A stretch of 64,000 nt of DNA from Tieghemiomyces parasiticus (GCA_027575765.1 JANBPT010000010.1:79221-143220), one strand, 5' to 3'. Counted from the stretch's first letter, positions 14,105-25,321 are shown. Made by a program: numbers and translations. Notes: generated by a model not told the origin, from the letters alone.

Positions 14105-15427
14105 TCATAGGAAAGTGTTGGACAGGAAAGTGCTGACGTGGCCCTGGTGTTTGGTGCTTTCCAAAGTCTTGACCTCGGTCTCGATCCGCTTGGTCAGGTC
14201 CTTGTGCATCTCGGCGGCGATCTGGGTGGCGCTCTGTTTCGCGCCATGTCCAGCGAGGGGGGGGGGTGAAGAGTGTACAGACATTATTGTGTGTGCGGGG
14301 GGAGGGTTGAAGAATGGTGTCAGTCTTGGGAATGAAACACTGCTTGCAGTCGTGACTATATTTTTTTACCACGCGTCATTGACGGGTGAAAAGGCAATAA
14401 AAGTACCTAGGCGATTGGAATATACAACGCAAACATGACCACCACTTACCGTCAGTAGCTCGGGCATGACACTCTCTGGGATAGTGCCCAGGGCGCTCTT
14501 CTGCGCGGCGCAAATCTTGCCCTGGGGGTTCACAAGGACGGTGAGCCGACTATCGACACAATACTCCTCGGTCATGGAGGCGTCGGCGATGTAGGCACCC
14601 TTGGCCCAGTTTAGAGTGATGGCCAGCGGTAACCTTTCCCGTCCGGGAACCGGAAGGGCGGCCTCGGCATCGTCAATCACATCGAAATCCATCTCGCCGT
14701 CGTCACCCGTGGCCTCAATCTCGACCTGCGGTATCCGTGCGTTATATAGAGCGGCTACCGTGGCCATCATTAGGGCATCGTAGAGGTTGCCGTCGTAATC
14801 CAAGACCTAGAGAGGAGAGGGGTGGTGGTGGGGGGGGGAGTTTGGTGTGTGAGACGCGGTCGGTAGTCAGAAAGGTTAGCGGAGTATAGCCTAGAAGCCT
14901 GGCTAGGCGGACGAGTCAATACCATCAAAATCTCACGTTCCATATTGGGATACACCTCCAACGGTAAGCAAGGCGCAAAAGGGGCATTCGATGTTACTTA
15001 CCAAGGCGTCGATGTAGAGGACCCAGCAAGACTGTTTGGGAATGATACACAGCTTACCAAGATCGATCCCGCCGTAGCAGTTGAGCGCACGGGTCAGGAA
15101 CCGTGTCAACTCATTATTCAAGTCGTCAATGGCGCGGCCCGCCAAGTTCTGGGAGGCGTTCGGAGAGCATTCGACGTTGCACTGAATGCGGCCCTGGTGG
15201 GACGGCTCGCTGGGATCGATGGAGTTGACCTCGGCTTTCACTCCCACCAGGATGTCGGTGCCAAAACCGATCCGGCAGCGCGCACTTCCGCTCGAGTGCG
15301 AAATTACGTCCAGACTCAGCAGGTAGTCGCGGTAGTCCCGCGGGCCCCGACCGTCCTCCCGGATACCGGCGGCGAGACCGTCCTGGATGTAGGTGTACTC
15401 GGCGTGCGAAATGAAGCCGGCGTCCAT
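14105..15427 (-). CDS. RRP42: Exosome complex RNase PH-like subunit RRP42 (EXOSC7)
   Basis: Non-catalytic ring subunit of the RNA exosome, which processes and degrades RNA in nucleus and cytoplasm. Three exons: 15427-15002, 14806-14450 and 14233-14105, for 303 residues (human EXOSC7 has 291). The N-terminus carries IREDGRGPRDYR, then SGSARCRIGFGTDILVGVKAE and CIIPKQSCWVLYIDAL. Exon 2 continues in phase with VLDYDGNLYDALMMATVAAL and ARIPQVEIE, then the second RNase PH half up to PESVMPELLT. Exon 3 supplies a basic helical tail. The last acceptor is the least certain: AAACAG|AGC was chosen, but CACCCAG|ATC nine bases on is also in frame. As in other RRP42 proteins, the phosphate-binding catalytic residues of true RNase PH are not apparent. 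It shares a 753-nt divergent promoter with PRE1. Confidence 0.93.
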
Positions 15428-16180
15428 GGTGGTAATTTAAGTGTTGTAAGGGAGGGTAAAGATGGAGCTGTTGAGGAAGTGCTCGGGGGGGGGGAAGGGT
15501 GAAATGTGGTAGGGACGGGATGGGTGGTGGGGCACCTTGGTAGCGAAATGAGAAGCGGCGTTGCGCGCAATGGCTGAAATCCAATAGTCTTCCTTCAGTG
15601 ATTTTTTTTCCTCCCCCAATACTTGTGAAGTTGGCTAGAGGCATACCGTTGTCGTCTGTATGGTTATGTCAGTGCGTTATTTAAGGATGCCCTGACAATA
15701 AATATCCAGCTAACCGGCGGTTCCACCAGCGCTTGGGGGTAGTCTGGTCAGCCTTGAGGCCTACATGCGACCTCTAGAACATGCCCGCCTTGAGTCGAAA
15801 TCGAGGGTCTAACCGTAATTTAAGCCCTATTTTGTAGAAGGCTAGTCCAGATATCCTAAATGTCCACCTACAAAGACCTTGCGAACGCTACCCAGTAGAG
15901 GTTGGGCTGTCAGCAATCCAGCTGCGGTCGCGACTCCCTGCCCACTGCGCTACCGCGCCTTCCCGTCCACCAGCTGCTGACCGCCACGTCTACCAGTCCC
16001 GATCGTTACAAGTCCGCTTCCCTCCCCCCTATCAACCCCGCATGCGTGCTCTGATTGTAGCCTCTCTGACTTGCCCTATACTTTCATCTCCCACCTTCCC
16101 CATTCACCTAGTTCCTAAGCATTTCTCCCCCCTTCCCCTTCCTTCTCGCATTCCCTCCAAACCACGCCCGTTCTACAGCC
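15428..16180. promoter_or_regulatory. Divergent promoter RRP42 / PRE1
   Basis: 753 nt between two divergent housekeeping starts. It contains T- and C-rich leader sequence on both sides. A minus-strand stretch at about 15959-15921 starts like a tRNA 5' half (GGCGCGG, then an A-box-like TAGCGCAGTGG) but has no matching acceptor strand or T-arm, so it is not called a tRNA. Confidence 0.45.
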
Positions 16181-16988
16181 ATGGAATGCCTGCTAGGTCT
16201 CGTCGGCAAGGACTTTGTCATCACGGTGACGGACACCTCCGCCATCCGGTCCATCACGGTGCTCAAACACAATGAAGACAAGACCCGCGTGTTGAGCCCT
16301 CACACCCTCATCTCCTTCAGCGGCGAGGCCGGCGACACCATCAACTTTTCCGAGTATCTTCAGAAGAACATCCAACTCTACGGCATCCGCAACAACATTG
16401 AACTCACCCCCGCCGCCGCCGCGCACTTTGTTCGTCGTGAACTCGCCGAAGCCCTCAGATCGCGAGTAAGTTGCCGAGATTTCCCGACTGGGGCCGCCAC
16501 TCAGTCGCCCGCAATGTGTGGTCTTCCCTCCCCCCCATGGGCCTCGCATTGGAGCTCTGGCTCAACAGCTGTGGTTCTACTCCGGCCATAAGTGGTCCTA
16601 AGGTATAGTTTTCCGATCCACCTCTCACCCGCTCCCCTTAACCGGCTTTATAACTTCCTCACCCCCTCACGTACACATGTCGGCTCTACAGAACGCCTAC
16701 CAGGCCAACTTGCTCCTCAGCGGCTACGACAAGAAGAAGGGCCCCAGCCTCTACTGGATCGATCACCTGGCTGCTCTGGTGCAGCGGCCCTTCGCCGCCC
16801 ACGGGTACTGCGGCTACTACTGTACCTCGATGTTTGACCGTTACTACCGTCCCAATATGGACCTCGAGGAGGCTAAAGATTTGATCCGCAAATGTCTGCA
16901 GGAGCTCCACCACCGCTTCATCATTAACCTGCCCCGCTTCTCCGTCAAGGTGGTCGACAAGGACGGTATTCGGGAGATTGAGCTTTAA
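16181..16988 (+). CDS. PRE1: 20S proteasome subunit beta-4 (PRE1 / PSMB2 type)
   Basis: Non-catalytic beta-ring subunit of the 20S core particle. Two exons, 16181-16465 and 16692-16988, give 193 residues (yeast Pre1 has 198). The protein starts directly with MECLLGLVGKDFVITVTDTS, with no propeptide and no N-terminal catalytic Thr, as expected for beta-4. Supporting motifs are LSPHTLISFSGEAGDTINF, YLQKNIQLYGIRN, ELTPAAAAHFVRRELAEALR, LLLSGYDKKKGPSLYWIDHL, FAAHGYCGYYC and the final VKVVDKDGIREIEL. The intron begins GTAAGT after LRSR and ends CTACAG before NAYQANLL. Both junctions match the family alignment with no gap. Confidence 0.97.
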
Positions 16989-18571
16989 GAAGGCTAGATG
17001 ACGAGGCCTGTTACAACTGAGCTGTCGGACTACGAAGGCTTTCTCGTTTTGTATGAGTCCCATCCTCACCCCTCTCCAATTTCTTCTTCCCGTCTCGACC
17101 GCAGCCACCCTCGCGACCATGCGACTCCTCCCGTTTATTTTGTGTACCTTATAAATCGACCACGCTTACATTCCCTTTGGAAGTACCAAAGATGGGGCAA
17201 TTCAAGGACGACATACTGGCAAATAATGGCAGAAAAGGGCATCCCGATGGTTCGCTTTCCAATACCTTAGAGAGATTTTAGGTAATGTAGACAACCACTT
17301 ATTAGTTGTGCTTTGAAGCGGTAGACCTGAATTTTCTATTTTTCTACATATTGGTACACGTATGACTGGCTTGGATTACATATGTGGCGAAAATAGGAGG
17401 TAGAAAAACGGGACCAGTTGTATGACACTGCAGGGTATATCATTTGGTATTGAGATTATACCTATTTATCTGAGAACTAAATGATGTAAATATGCCGACT
17501 TAACCTATTAACTAAGTATCCTACCCCAACATTGGTTGAGTAGTAACCGAGATAATCCAATTTTGAATTGGTTCGTTAGTGCTGAAAATCTCTCAGTACA
17601 TCCCTAATGTCTACGTTTTTCTTATACGTTTCAACCGTCCATAACTCAGTCAATATTCCATGCGGACTAACAAGGTAGGGAATTAGCGCATCAATAAAGA
17701 GATTCGGTTCGTCAAAGTATCGCGCAATGCGTCTGTCTAACCCTTTACTTCAGCTGCTCGTTTTTTTTTTGATTTTACTAACTAGACGGTTCCTCTCTTT
17801 CGCCATCACTGCTACACCAATACGTAGCCTATATCATTTTGAATTCACACCATCAGAAAAGCGGGCACAGGTCTACCACTTGATAAGCAAGCGAGTCGAG
17901 GTCAATACTCGGTGCGATAAAAAGAAGGATAATACTAAATGTGTAGCGCTATGATGAGTTTTTCCGCTCACCAATGTCTCTGCGCGGGGGAACTGACTAC
18001 CCTGGTCCGGATTACCCGCTGTGGTCGCCACATCCGTGCAACACCATAAAAAGGGGGAAGGGGCACTGCCATTTACCCTCAACCATTCGTTTGTGCTGGC
18101 TCACCTCCCCAGGTGATTCTGCGAGACGATCATCCCCGTAAGCCTGCACACGGATGGCTCTATGTGTTTCGGCTTGAACCAGGGCTACGGGGTAGTACGA
18201 ATTCTCAGGGTTGAGTTTCACTAGCCAGCCACCCTTTGCGCCGCCTTGCTTATACCCCGCTACCTATCCACGGCGAAGCTCTCCAGTATACAGAGGTCTA
18301 CCAGCCATCATTCCACCCGCCGGCCGCCACATTCTGGAGCCTGGGTATTAAAACCGGTGGCCAAGGTGAGCACTGGCCCTGGAGATGTCATAGTGCCCTC
18401 CACATCCGATTTTACCACCAATACGTCGGCCAGCTCTAACTCTTTTCTATATTATTGCTCCGCCTTTTAATATATATGTATATTTTTGCTTGGTATCGCT
18501 TCAGTGCCGCCACTTGAGACTTCCACAGCAGCCCATTTTATACGGATCACTTGGCACACTTCCGCCTCACC
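16989..18571. other. AT-rich gene-free interval
   Basis: About 1.6 kb downstream of PRE1. From about 17270 to 17960 the sequence is clearly AT-richer than the flanking genes and shows no coding frame of note. It marks a change from housekeeping genes to the small secreted-protein genes. No repeat family recognised. Confidence 0.45.
18467..18480 (+). promoter_or_regulatory. TATA-like element
   Basis: TTAATATATATGTA lies about 95 nt before the start of the small secreted protein gene at 18572. Placement and sequence suit a TATA box; function not shown. Confidence 0.4.
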
Positions 18572-18922
18572 ATGGTCCGCTTCGTTTTTCTAACTGTCCT
18601 CGTGCTGACGGCCTTAGCCACCGTCGCAGCCCACGCCAGTACCTTATCCACCGATGTGAAGCCCACCGAGACCCCAATCCATCTGCAGCGCCGCGGTCAT
18701 GCCAAAGACAAGTTTGTGCGGATCGTCGCGGTCTCGGCCCACGCCGGGGAGCATGCGGGTGATTTTATCGGAAAGGGAATCGCTGGTACGGCCAAGTACA
18801 CTGTCGGTCTAGTCGCCACCGTACCAGCCGCCCTCGTAGCTGGCGCCACTTGGGTGTCTGACAAGGTCAAACACCGTCGTTCGAAGCGCGCCCGCCATTC
18901 TCACCGGCACCGTCATTGGTAG
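18572..18922 (+). CDS. Small secreted protein, cationic C-terminus, candidate processed peptide
   Basis: A single-exon frame of 116 residues, no family recognised. The start is ATG at 18572 in a strong context (CTCACCATGGT). Residues 1-20 form a classical signal peptide (MVRFVFLTVLVLTALATVAA) followed by HAS. A short acidic/Pro propart ends at a dibasic site (HLQRRG, about residue 42) that suits Kex2-type cleavage. The remaining 73 residues contain a Gly/Ala-rich amphipathic-to-hydrophobic stretch (GKGIAGTAKYTVGLVATVPA) and finish with a very basic His/Arg tail (RRSKRARHSHRHRHW). No cysteine is present, so it is not a disulfide-rich effector. Layout is that of a secreted cationic, possibly membrane-active peptide. 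This is an inference from composition only; a surface or storage protein is equally possible. Confidence 0.65.
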   Translation: MVRFVFLTVLVLTALATVAAHASTLSTDVKPTETPIHLQRRGHAKDKFVRIVAVSAHAGEHAGDFIGKGIAGTAKYTVGLVATVPAALVAGATWVSDKVKHRRSKRARHSHRHRHW

Positions 18923-19885
18923 AGGTCACTGACAAAGTGTGGAAAACAGAGGGCCCAACAGGTTTTTGATGAGTCCAATAAAAATTAACCTTATTAGTCC
19001 TGGCTTAACCTTCCCGTTGGGCGATTGCGGGAGGGGAGGAGGAGCCGGCGGCACCTTACAGGTACCAGCTACAAAAACAAAAGAGGAGAATCCGAACAAA
19101 CCTCTGTCAGTGTCCAATACTGGTGTGAAAGCTAACCGATGTCCCCTAGCAAAGTCGACCGGGGACTAAGCGATGTAAAGCAATTCTCTCCGTTTCCTCG
19201 TCATTAGGTAACGCTGGGCACCACTTCTCACGATGTGAATGGCCGGTTCAAAGTGGTTTGAGTGACCGGGTGGTATTCCTACACCAACCGCACTACCCTG
19301 CCGCTACCGAGGGAGCGCCTCCGTCGGTTGCGTTGGAGTGGTTCATTGACCCTCTAAATACCTCTCCTACCCCTCCGTTCACCCCCGACCCAACGAGAGA
19401 AAAGGTCGTGCAACGCTGACGAAAATGTTTTATTTTAAGCCGATCACTCCCTCTTCCCCCCTCTCTCTCTCCCGCATAGCGTGCAGGCTTTGGTAAAGGT
19501 ATTCCCGATGCACCAATCCTTGCCCTTTCCTTACGATATCTCTCTAACAACTCACAATCGTTGTGATGACGGTTGTGGCAGTTGTGGCCAACTAAATGGC
19601 TTTTTATCAGAGTTTGTGTAACGCATTGTGGTGGCATTCAGCCTCGCGGTATGCCCCCCGATAGCACGTTGGGGGGCGTAAGAGTGCCCAAAAATTATAC
19701 TGAGAGGTGCCATTACGAATGCTCACAGCTATCCCGGCCTCAGCTTTGTGGATATAAAGTAGCCTCAGTATCCTGCACAGGATTTACGTTCAATTCGCCG
19801 CACCACCCGCATTTTTCTAAATAGCTGTCTCAATCTAAACCTGCCTTTATACATATTATAAGTTTTCTATAGAATACCCATTACC
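18923..19885. other. Intergenic region between two small secreted-protein genes
   Basis: About 960 nt with no supported frame. It holds the 3' flank of the first gene and the promoter of the second. Confidence 0.4.
19751..19760 (+). promoter_or_regulatory. TATA-like element
   Basis: GATATAAAGT, about 130 nt before the ATG of the secreted protein at 19886. Confidence 0.45.
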
Positions 19886-20233
19886 ATGAAGGCCGTACTT
19901 ATTTCTGTCATCACTGTCGCCGCAGCCCTCTCCTGTGCTCAGGCTCGTCCCAAGGGTGAGTCTTCTTACAGCCCGAAAAATCCGCTGTACACTCGCACGC
20001 CATACCCCCCCAGCAACTCCCAGGCCACCGCCTCGAATCCTAGTATTTACTACAATGGACCAACCGCAAATCAGCCCGGGCTTGTCCACTCGCAAGACAT
20101 CTACGAGATTTTGTCGTCCGCCAACGGGCTGAATGAGAATACCCCTAGGGAGGATCCCCTATACCCCGACGGAGTGAGCGTGTTTGGTTCCATCAATGAG
20201 CTAGAACCCAGGGACGCGTCCTTGGCGTGGTAA
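19886..20233 (+). CDS. Small secreted protein, Tyr/Pro/Ser-rich
   Basis: A single-exon frame of 115 residues without recognisable homologues. Residues 1-18 form a signal peptide (MKAVLISVITVAAALSCA) with likely cleavage after AQA. The mature part is hydrophilic and low in complexity: many Ser, Pro, Asn and Tyr (NPLYTRTPYPPSN, NPSIYYNGPT), ending acidic with INELEPRDASLAW. It has no cysteine after the signal, no dibasic cleavage site and no hydrophobic anchor. It is probably secreted or wall-associated. It faces MSC7 tail to tail with 191 nt between the stops. Being the second small secreted protein within 2 kb, it could be part of a local set, but the two share no sequence. Confidence 0.62.
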   Translation: MKAVLISVITVAAALSCAQARPKGESSYSPKNPLYTRTPYPPSNSQATASNPSIYYNGPTANQPGLVHSQDIYEILSSANGLNENTPREDPLYPDGVSVFGSINELEPRDASLAW

Positions 20234-20424
20234 CGTTCTTAAACCTGCGCTTCAATATTTCTTTCCATTTTTTTCTGGGTGGAATCGCGTATATTGGTCA
20301 AGTTTCACAATTATCCCCCTGTTGTATCTGGTAATTAAAAAATCAGCGTTGAAGAGGTTAGAAAAACAATATACAGCCCAACAACATATAAAACTAGTCC
20401 GCATAAGACACGGGTACGGCATTA

Positions 20425-22854
20425 CTAACCACGGCGAAGTCCCGTGAGGACGGCCACCGCAGCCAACTTGGCTCGCCATGCCGACGCATAGAACAGGTCC
20501 ACCAATGCCCGCGAAAAGGCATTCACTACGCACTCGTTCCCGACTGGGTACTGCAGGATACCAGGGATAGCGGTCTGAATGACCCCGGGGAACCGGTCGA
20601 CCGTCATGGCCTTGGTGAGACAGACCCCGCGGAGACCTTCATAGCCGGCGAAGCGGCCGACCCCGGACTGGTTGACCCCGCCAAACGGGAGCGACTGGCA
20701 TAGGTAGTTGGCACCGAAGTCGTTGACATTGGTCATCCCGGTTCGCAGCCGGCGGCCCAGGGCGAGACCCGCCGCGGTGTCGCGAGTGAAAATGCTGCCG
20801 CCTAGTCCGAATGGACAGGCATTGGCGACCTCAACGAGGGCGGTGTCATCGGCGTAGGGCCCCATGATTACCATGAGGGGTCCAAAATGTTCTTCCTGAG
20901 AGATACGCATGGCTGGAGTGACGTGGGTGAGGACGGTGGGTGCAAAATAGGTGCCGCGTGGGTACCGCGGATGATTCCAGCTATGGCCGCCTGTGACCAA
21001 TTGGGCCCCGTCGCGCACAGCCTCGGCCACGAGGGCCTCCAATCGGGCAATGTGGGGGAGCCCCATGGTCATGGCGCCCTGGTCGATCCCGGGCTCGTCG
21101 AGCGATGCGCCCTGCTTGAGCTGTCGCACGCGATCTACCACGAGTTTAACGAACGGGTCATACACGTCGGTGTGGACGAGGATGCGCTCAATGCCAATGC
21201 AATTTTGACCGCAGTTTTGGAATACTCCGCGCAACGCCAGGGGGGCCACCTGGGCCGGATCGCAGTCGTGGCGCAGAATGAGACAGTCCTTGCCGCCGAG
21301 TTCGAGGACGGTCGGGGTGAGTCGCGGGGCTGCATTGCGCATTATCTCCCGGCCCACTACCGTCGAACCGATGAAGGTGATGTGGTTGACTGCCGAGCGT
21401 ACCAACGCCTTCCCCGTCTCGCGGTACCCCAGCACAAGTTGGACGAGGTTCGGATTATGGCCATGGGCCGCAATAATGCGGCGGAGGTGGTCTATGTAGA
21501 TGGAGGCCGACCACGCCACGAATTCAGATGCCTTGATCACGATACCGTTCCCGGCGAAGAGAGCGGTAATGATGGGGCCCATCAGGTTATGGAACGGGTA
21601 GTTCCAGGAAACCAGGGCGCCCTGGACGCCCAGGGGTAGATATTCCACTATCGCGTGCTTGTACCTAGACATAGTAGGGAGGGAGAGGTATTGCCGAACA
21701 AGAGATAAGTTAGAAAAGCGACCGTTGGGCACAATAACGGTGGGCCAATGGAGGTTGTCAGCAGTCGATCCTAAAATATCGGTGAGGTCATAATAGGACT
21801 GCTCCGAGCGAAAGCACCTACATCAACATGCTGGAGGTCTCGCGGTACTCCGGCTGCAGAGCCTTCTCACCGTAGGCCATGGTCCATTTGAGTTTCTCGC
21901 ACGTCGTCAGAATCTCGCCCAACTGAGCGTCGAGGTCTGAAATTGATATTGGCATTGAGGCGGTAGAGTCGCGTTGTAGTAGGTAGGTCAGTGACGATTA
22001 GATTGGATCTGAGATACGTTTCCCCTGTATTGGCATGTAAACGGACCCAGATGTAAGGTGGCCCTCTTCGTAACTACAATCTGCTGTTACTTACAGGTCT
22101 TGCCTGAGTCGCGTGCCGAAATGCGACAAATGACGTCCTGGTTGCTGACCACGAAGTCCAGAATCGCAGCGAGCAGGCGTCGGCGTTCGGCATAACTGCT
22201 GCTCGCCCATTTGGTCTGGGCGTGGCGGCAACTCTCCACCATGGCCGGGATCTCATCGGATCGGGTAATCGGGACCGTTCCCAAGGCACGGCCGGTGGCT
22301 GGGTCGTAGCACTGGATGTGATCAGGTCCAGCTCCCTGGAATTTGCATGGAGGAACAGCACGATAGGAAGATGGTTGCGGCGACATATAATCAATTGATA
22401 CATATATTTATACGCTGAGCAGTTAAATATACCGCATAAGTGAGCGCTGTATCATTAAGGTCAACTCAAGGTCAATATAAATCGTTTAACTTACTGTAAG
22501 AACTGGGGCCTTGTCAGCCTCGTCGGCCTGGTCGACCGTTTGGCATTCTATTTCGAAAGGGTATCCCAAAAGAGTAGTGCCCAGTACCTCTCATAAATTA
22601 ATTTACCGCTGACAGGTGGCCATGTCCCCCTCCCACCCGCCCCGCCTCGTTAATGCTCCCCACGGTTGCCCTGTACGCTTACCTTTAGGTAGCTCTAGCC
22701 TAACGGTGGGCACGGGTACGGGCCCCGGGCGTCTCAATAGATAGCGGCAGGCCACGAACACAAGGCCCAGAGCGATTCCAAGGGCGGTCAGGTTCACTGG
22801 GACCGCACGAATCTCGATTGGCCAGTTCTCAAGGATAGTTGTGTAGGTCGTCAT
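20425..22854 (-). CDS. MSC7: MSC7-like membrane-anchored aldehyde dehydrogenase
   Basis: NAD(P)-dependent ALDH superfamily member of the yeast Msc7 (YHR039C) and plant ALDH22 type. Five exons: 22854-22683, 22547-22495, 22335-22095, 21936-21822, 21664-20425, total 606 residues. The first exon encodes a membrane span (NLTALGIALGLVFVACRYLL) and Pro-rich linker. A 53-nt second exon (AATAG acceptor, ACA|GTAAGT donor) is needed to keep phase. The domain then starts with IQCYDPATGRALGTVP and RDSGKT, LDAQLGEILTTCEKLKW. Catalytic elements are SWNYPFHN, FIGSTVVG, ELGGKD with the general-base Glu, and QNCGQNCIGIERI with the nucleophilic Cys. The motifs FGPLMVI and LPFGGVNQSGVGRFAGYEG close the fold. Msc7 is an ER-located protein of uncertain substrate; its name comes from a recombination screen. 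A similar location is likely here. Confidence 0.93.
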
Positions 22855-23266
22855 CGGTCTCGGATGGTCATGCACTAGGAGGCTGAAGAGGGGATGTCGA
22901 TGGGCAGATGCAAAGCTAAGAAATTGGAGACTGCGCGGTTTGTGGGTTAGCCAAGTCCGATGCGCACAGAGCACAGGTCAGGCCATTTTGGATGTTGCCT
23001 GCAGTTGATGCAACACCCTGGGAACTTAATCTATTGCGTTGCCTGATAAGGTAATAGCACTGCTGTCTCAGGACTAGTCGCTTGTAGGGAGGCAGAGCAC
23101 CATACCGAGTCATTAAAACCAGAAATAACCTAGTTGCACTGTACCGCAGATACACCCATTGCGCGTTTTATTATAAAGTAGACAGAATTGTAGATATCAT
23201 TTAAATTAAGAGGGGTGCCTGGCTTGAGGCGTACCACATTACCCCAGGCCGATTAGGCATAGAGCA
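22855..23266. other. Intergenic region PBN1 3' / MSC7 5'
   Basis: 412 nt between two genes on the same strand. It holds the MSC7 promoter. No other gene seen. Confidence 0.45.
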
Positions 23267-25321
23267 TTACGGCCGCGTGGCTTGGGACCGGTAGGCCTGC
23301 CAAGCGACGTAGAGGAACGTGCCCAGGATCAAGACCTGAGTCGCCAGGTATACGCCGTACGCATGGTCTCCGGCGGCGATCGGGATGGGAAGGTAAGGCG
23401 AGACCAAGGCGGCGGCTTCGGCGGGCGTCAGAGGGGTGGCTAGCCAGCCGCGGTTTATCAGACCTGCGCGGGCCACCGGGCGGGGCGCGTTAACGAGTGA
23501 TGCGGCGTCCGGTCCAACGAAGGTCTCTGGAACTAGCGGAGTCAGCGTGGCGTTGACTGGGTCCGGAATACCAGGTATGATTCGAAGATCCGGGACGAGC
23601 ACGTCCGCCACCGAGTCCGGATAGCTGGGACAGTCAGCATCTGCCAGACATTGCGGGGAGGATTCGAGTGAGGTAGAACGGAACGTTAGATGGGAAGGTT
23701 GGGTGCATCGCGTGCAAGGCTTGTCGCCCTTATTCAATAGGTACCAATCTACCGAGGTAGGGTGGCAGCTTACCTCGACAGGCGCGGTATTGGAAGACGA
23801 GGGGTGGGGCCATTGGCAGCCACACCTGAGGATCATTAACCATCGGCTCGCTAAGTTTATACCGGGTGTGCAGTGGAACGTTCACGGTCGGGTCGGGTGA
23901 CCAGCCAGCCTGACCCATAGAGGGTAACGTGGGCAGATTTACCAGCAGGGACCCCCAGTTGACCATGCGGTCCATGGGTAATTCCAGCTCCGTGGGGCCG
24001 TAGTGATGGAAAGGTCCAATGGCCGGGGCGTGTTCGGCCAGTTGGTAAGGGTCGGCGAAGAGAAGCGTCGGCAGGTGCTGGGCAATGGCCATCCGGGCCG
24101 GCACGCTAGGGTCGGGAATATCCTCGGCCAGGAAAGTCAGCACGATATGCGGGTGCAGAGACCGTTCGGGTGTGATGGCAAGGCGGTAGGTGTCATAGCC
24201 CGCGAGGAGCGGTTCACTGAACGTGATGATGCGATCTGGCACCGCGATGGACCACGTGAATGGAGATAACAAAATGTGGGCATACAGGCAGGTCAGACTA
24301 AGCGGCGCATCTGTGGCTTCTGAGACGAGAGAGTAGTCTTCCTCACCACCAACCGCCCATCGCCCTCGGTGCCCGATACAGTAGCCCGTCATTTTTTTTT
24401 CTTACCTTTCGTAGTCTCAGGGGTCCGCAGTAGTTCCAGTCCGCGGTAGTAAATATGCCCCGTTTCGGCATACGAAGTCAACAGCGTGACATCCGCACAG
24501 CCGAGGTCACGGGTGGACGGGAGACAGAGCCGCTCGGTGACCTCGTCGGCCGTGACCTGGGACCAGGACCGCGTCGTCTGAACGAACCGACCCTGGTCCA
24601 GGTTACGAATGTGTCGCGTGTACTGTTGAAGGGCGGTCCCCGCAACCTTGGATCCCGCCTCACGTCGAAACACTTGACTGAAAGCCGGAGGGTCTGTTTG
24701 GTACCGCTGGTCGGAATCCCATCGGGCAGTCAAGTCGGGGGTGCCGTGGCTATCAAGGTACAGATAGAATTCGTTATCAGCGGCCGGGACCCAGACCCTC
24801 GGGTCGGCCAGGGCACGGCTCAGCCGTCGCTTCAGCGCCGTGATGTCGGCATCATCCTCTGAACTTTCGTCGGTCGACGGGACCAAGTCGGACGTCAGGA
24901 GATTATCCGCCACGTACCGCAGGACGGACTCTGGTGGTTGCCGGGCACCCAGGCCCTGAATAGGACGGCGTATGGCCGGTTCAACCTCGATACGCAGGTG
25001 CAGGCCTTCAGGAGCTAACCACGCATTCAGCCACGCGGCACGCCGGTCGGGTGCTACGTTGGCATCTGCCGGGGTCGCTAGGCCTAGTAGGGTACGCCAG
25101 CCGTCGGTCACCGTAGCCTGCACTGACCGTAGTGCCAGGGGCCAGGCGGTGAGGGCCGGTGACACGGCGGAATTAAGGTACTGGCGCTCGGTCTGCAATA
25201 GGGTTGCGTCGCTGACGCCGCCCAGGTAGACGTTGTCGGAATCGCCACCTGAGTCCCGTAGCGAGGTGCGGTCAACATTGGGTATGAGATAGATATGGTG
25301 AGCCCCTGTTTTGGAGGACAT
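23267..25321 (-). CDS. PBN1: GPI mannosyltransferase I regulatory subunit (PBN1 / PIG-X)
   Basis: ER membrane glycoprotein that stabilises the GPI-mannosyltransferase I catalytic subunit (GPI14/PIG-M), which adds the first mannose of the GPI anchor from dolichol-P-mannose. Three exons (25321-24406, 24319-23774, 23640-23267) give 611 residues; both introns are phase 1. The long lumenal part ends in the PIG-X region: FHHYGPTELELP, then VPLHTRYKL, VWLPMAPPLVFQYR. One membrane span lies near the C-terminus (YGVYLATQVLILGTFLYVAW) with a short basic tail. ATG 25321 is the first in its frame. Identification rests on the PIG-X motifs, overall size and single C-terminal anchor; the N-terminal 400 residues are poorly conserved in this family. 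The DPM1 gene in the same window supplies its sugar donor. Confidence 0.85.

Noticed and set aside
15921..15959. tRNA gene on the minus strand
   Set aside because: A-box-like start is present, but no T-arm, B-box or acceptor complement exists downstream.
20887..21639. 250-codon plus-strand open frame
   Set aside because: It is the exact antisense of the MSC7 ALDH domain, and its sequence has no protein-like features of its own.
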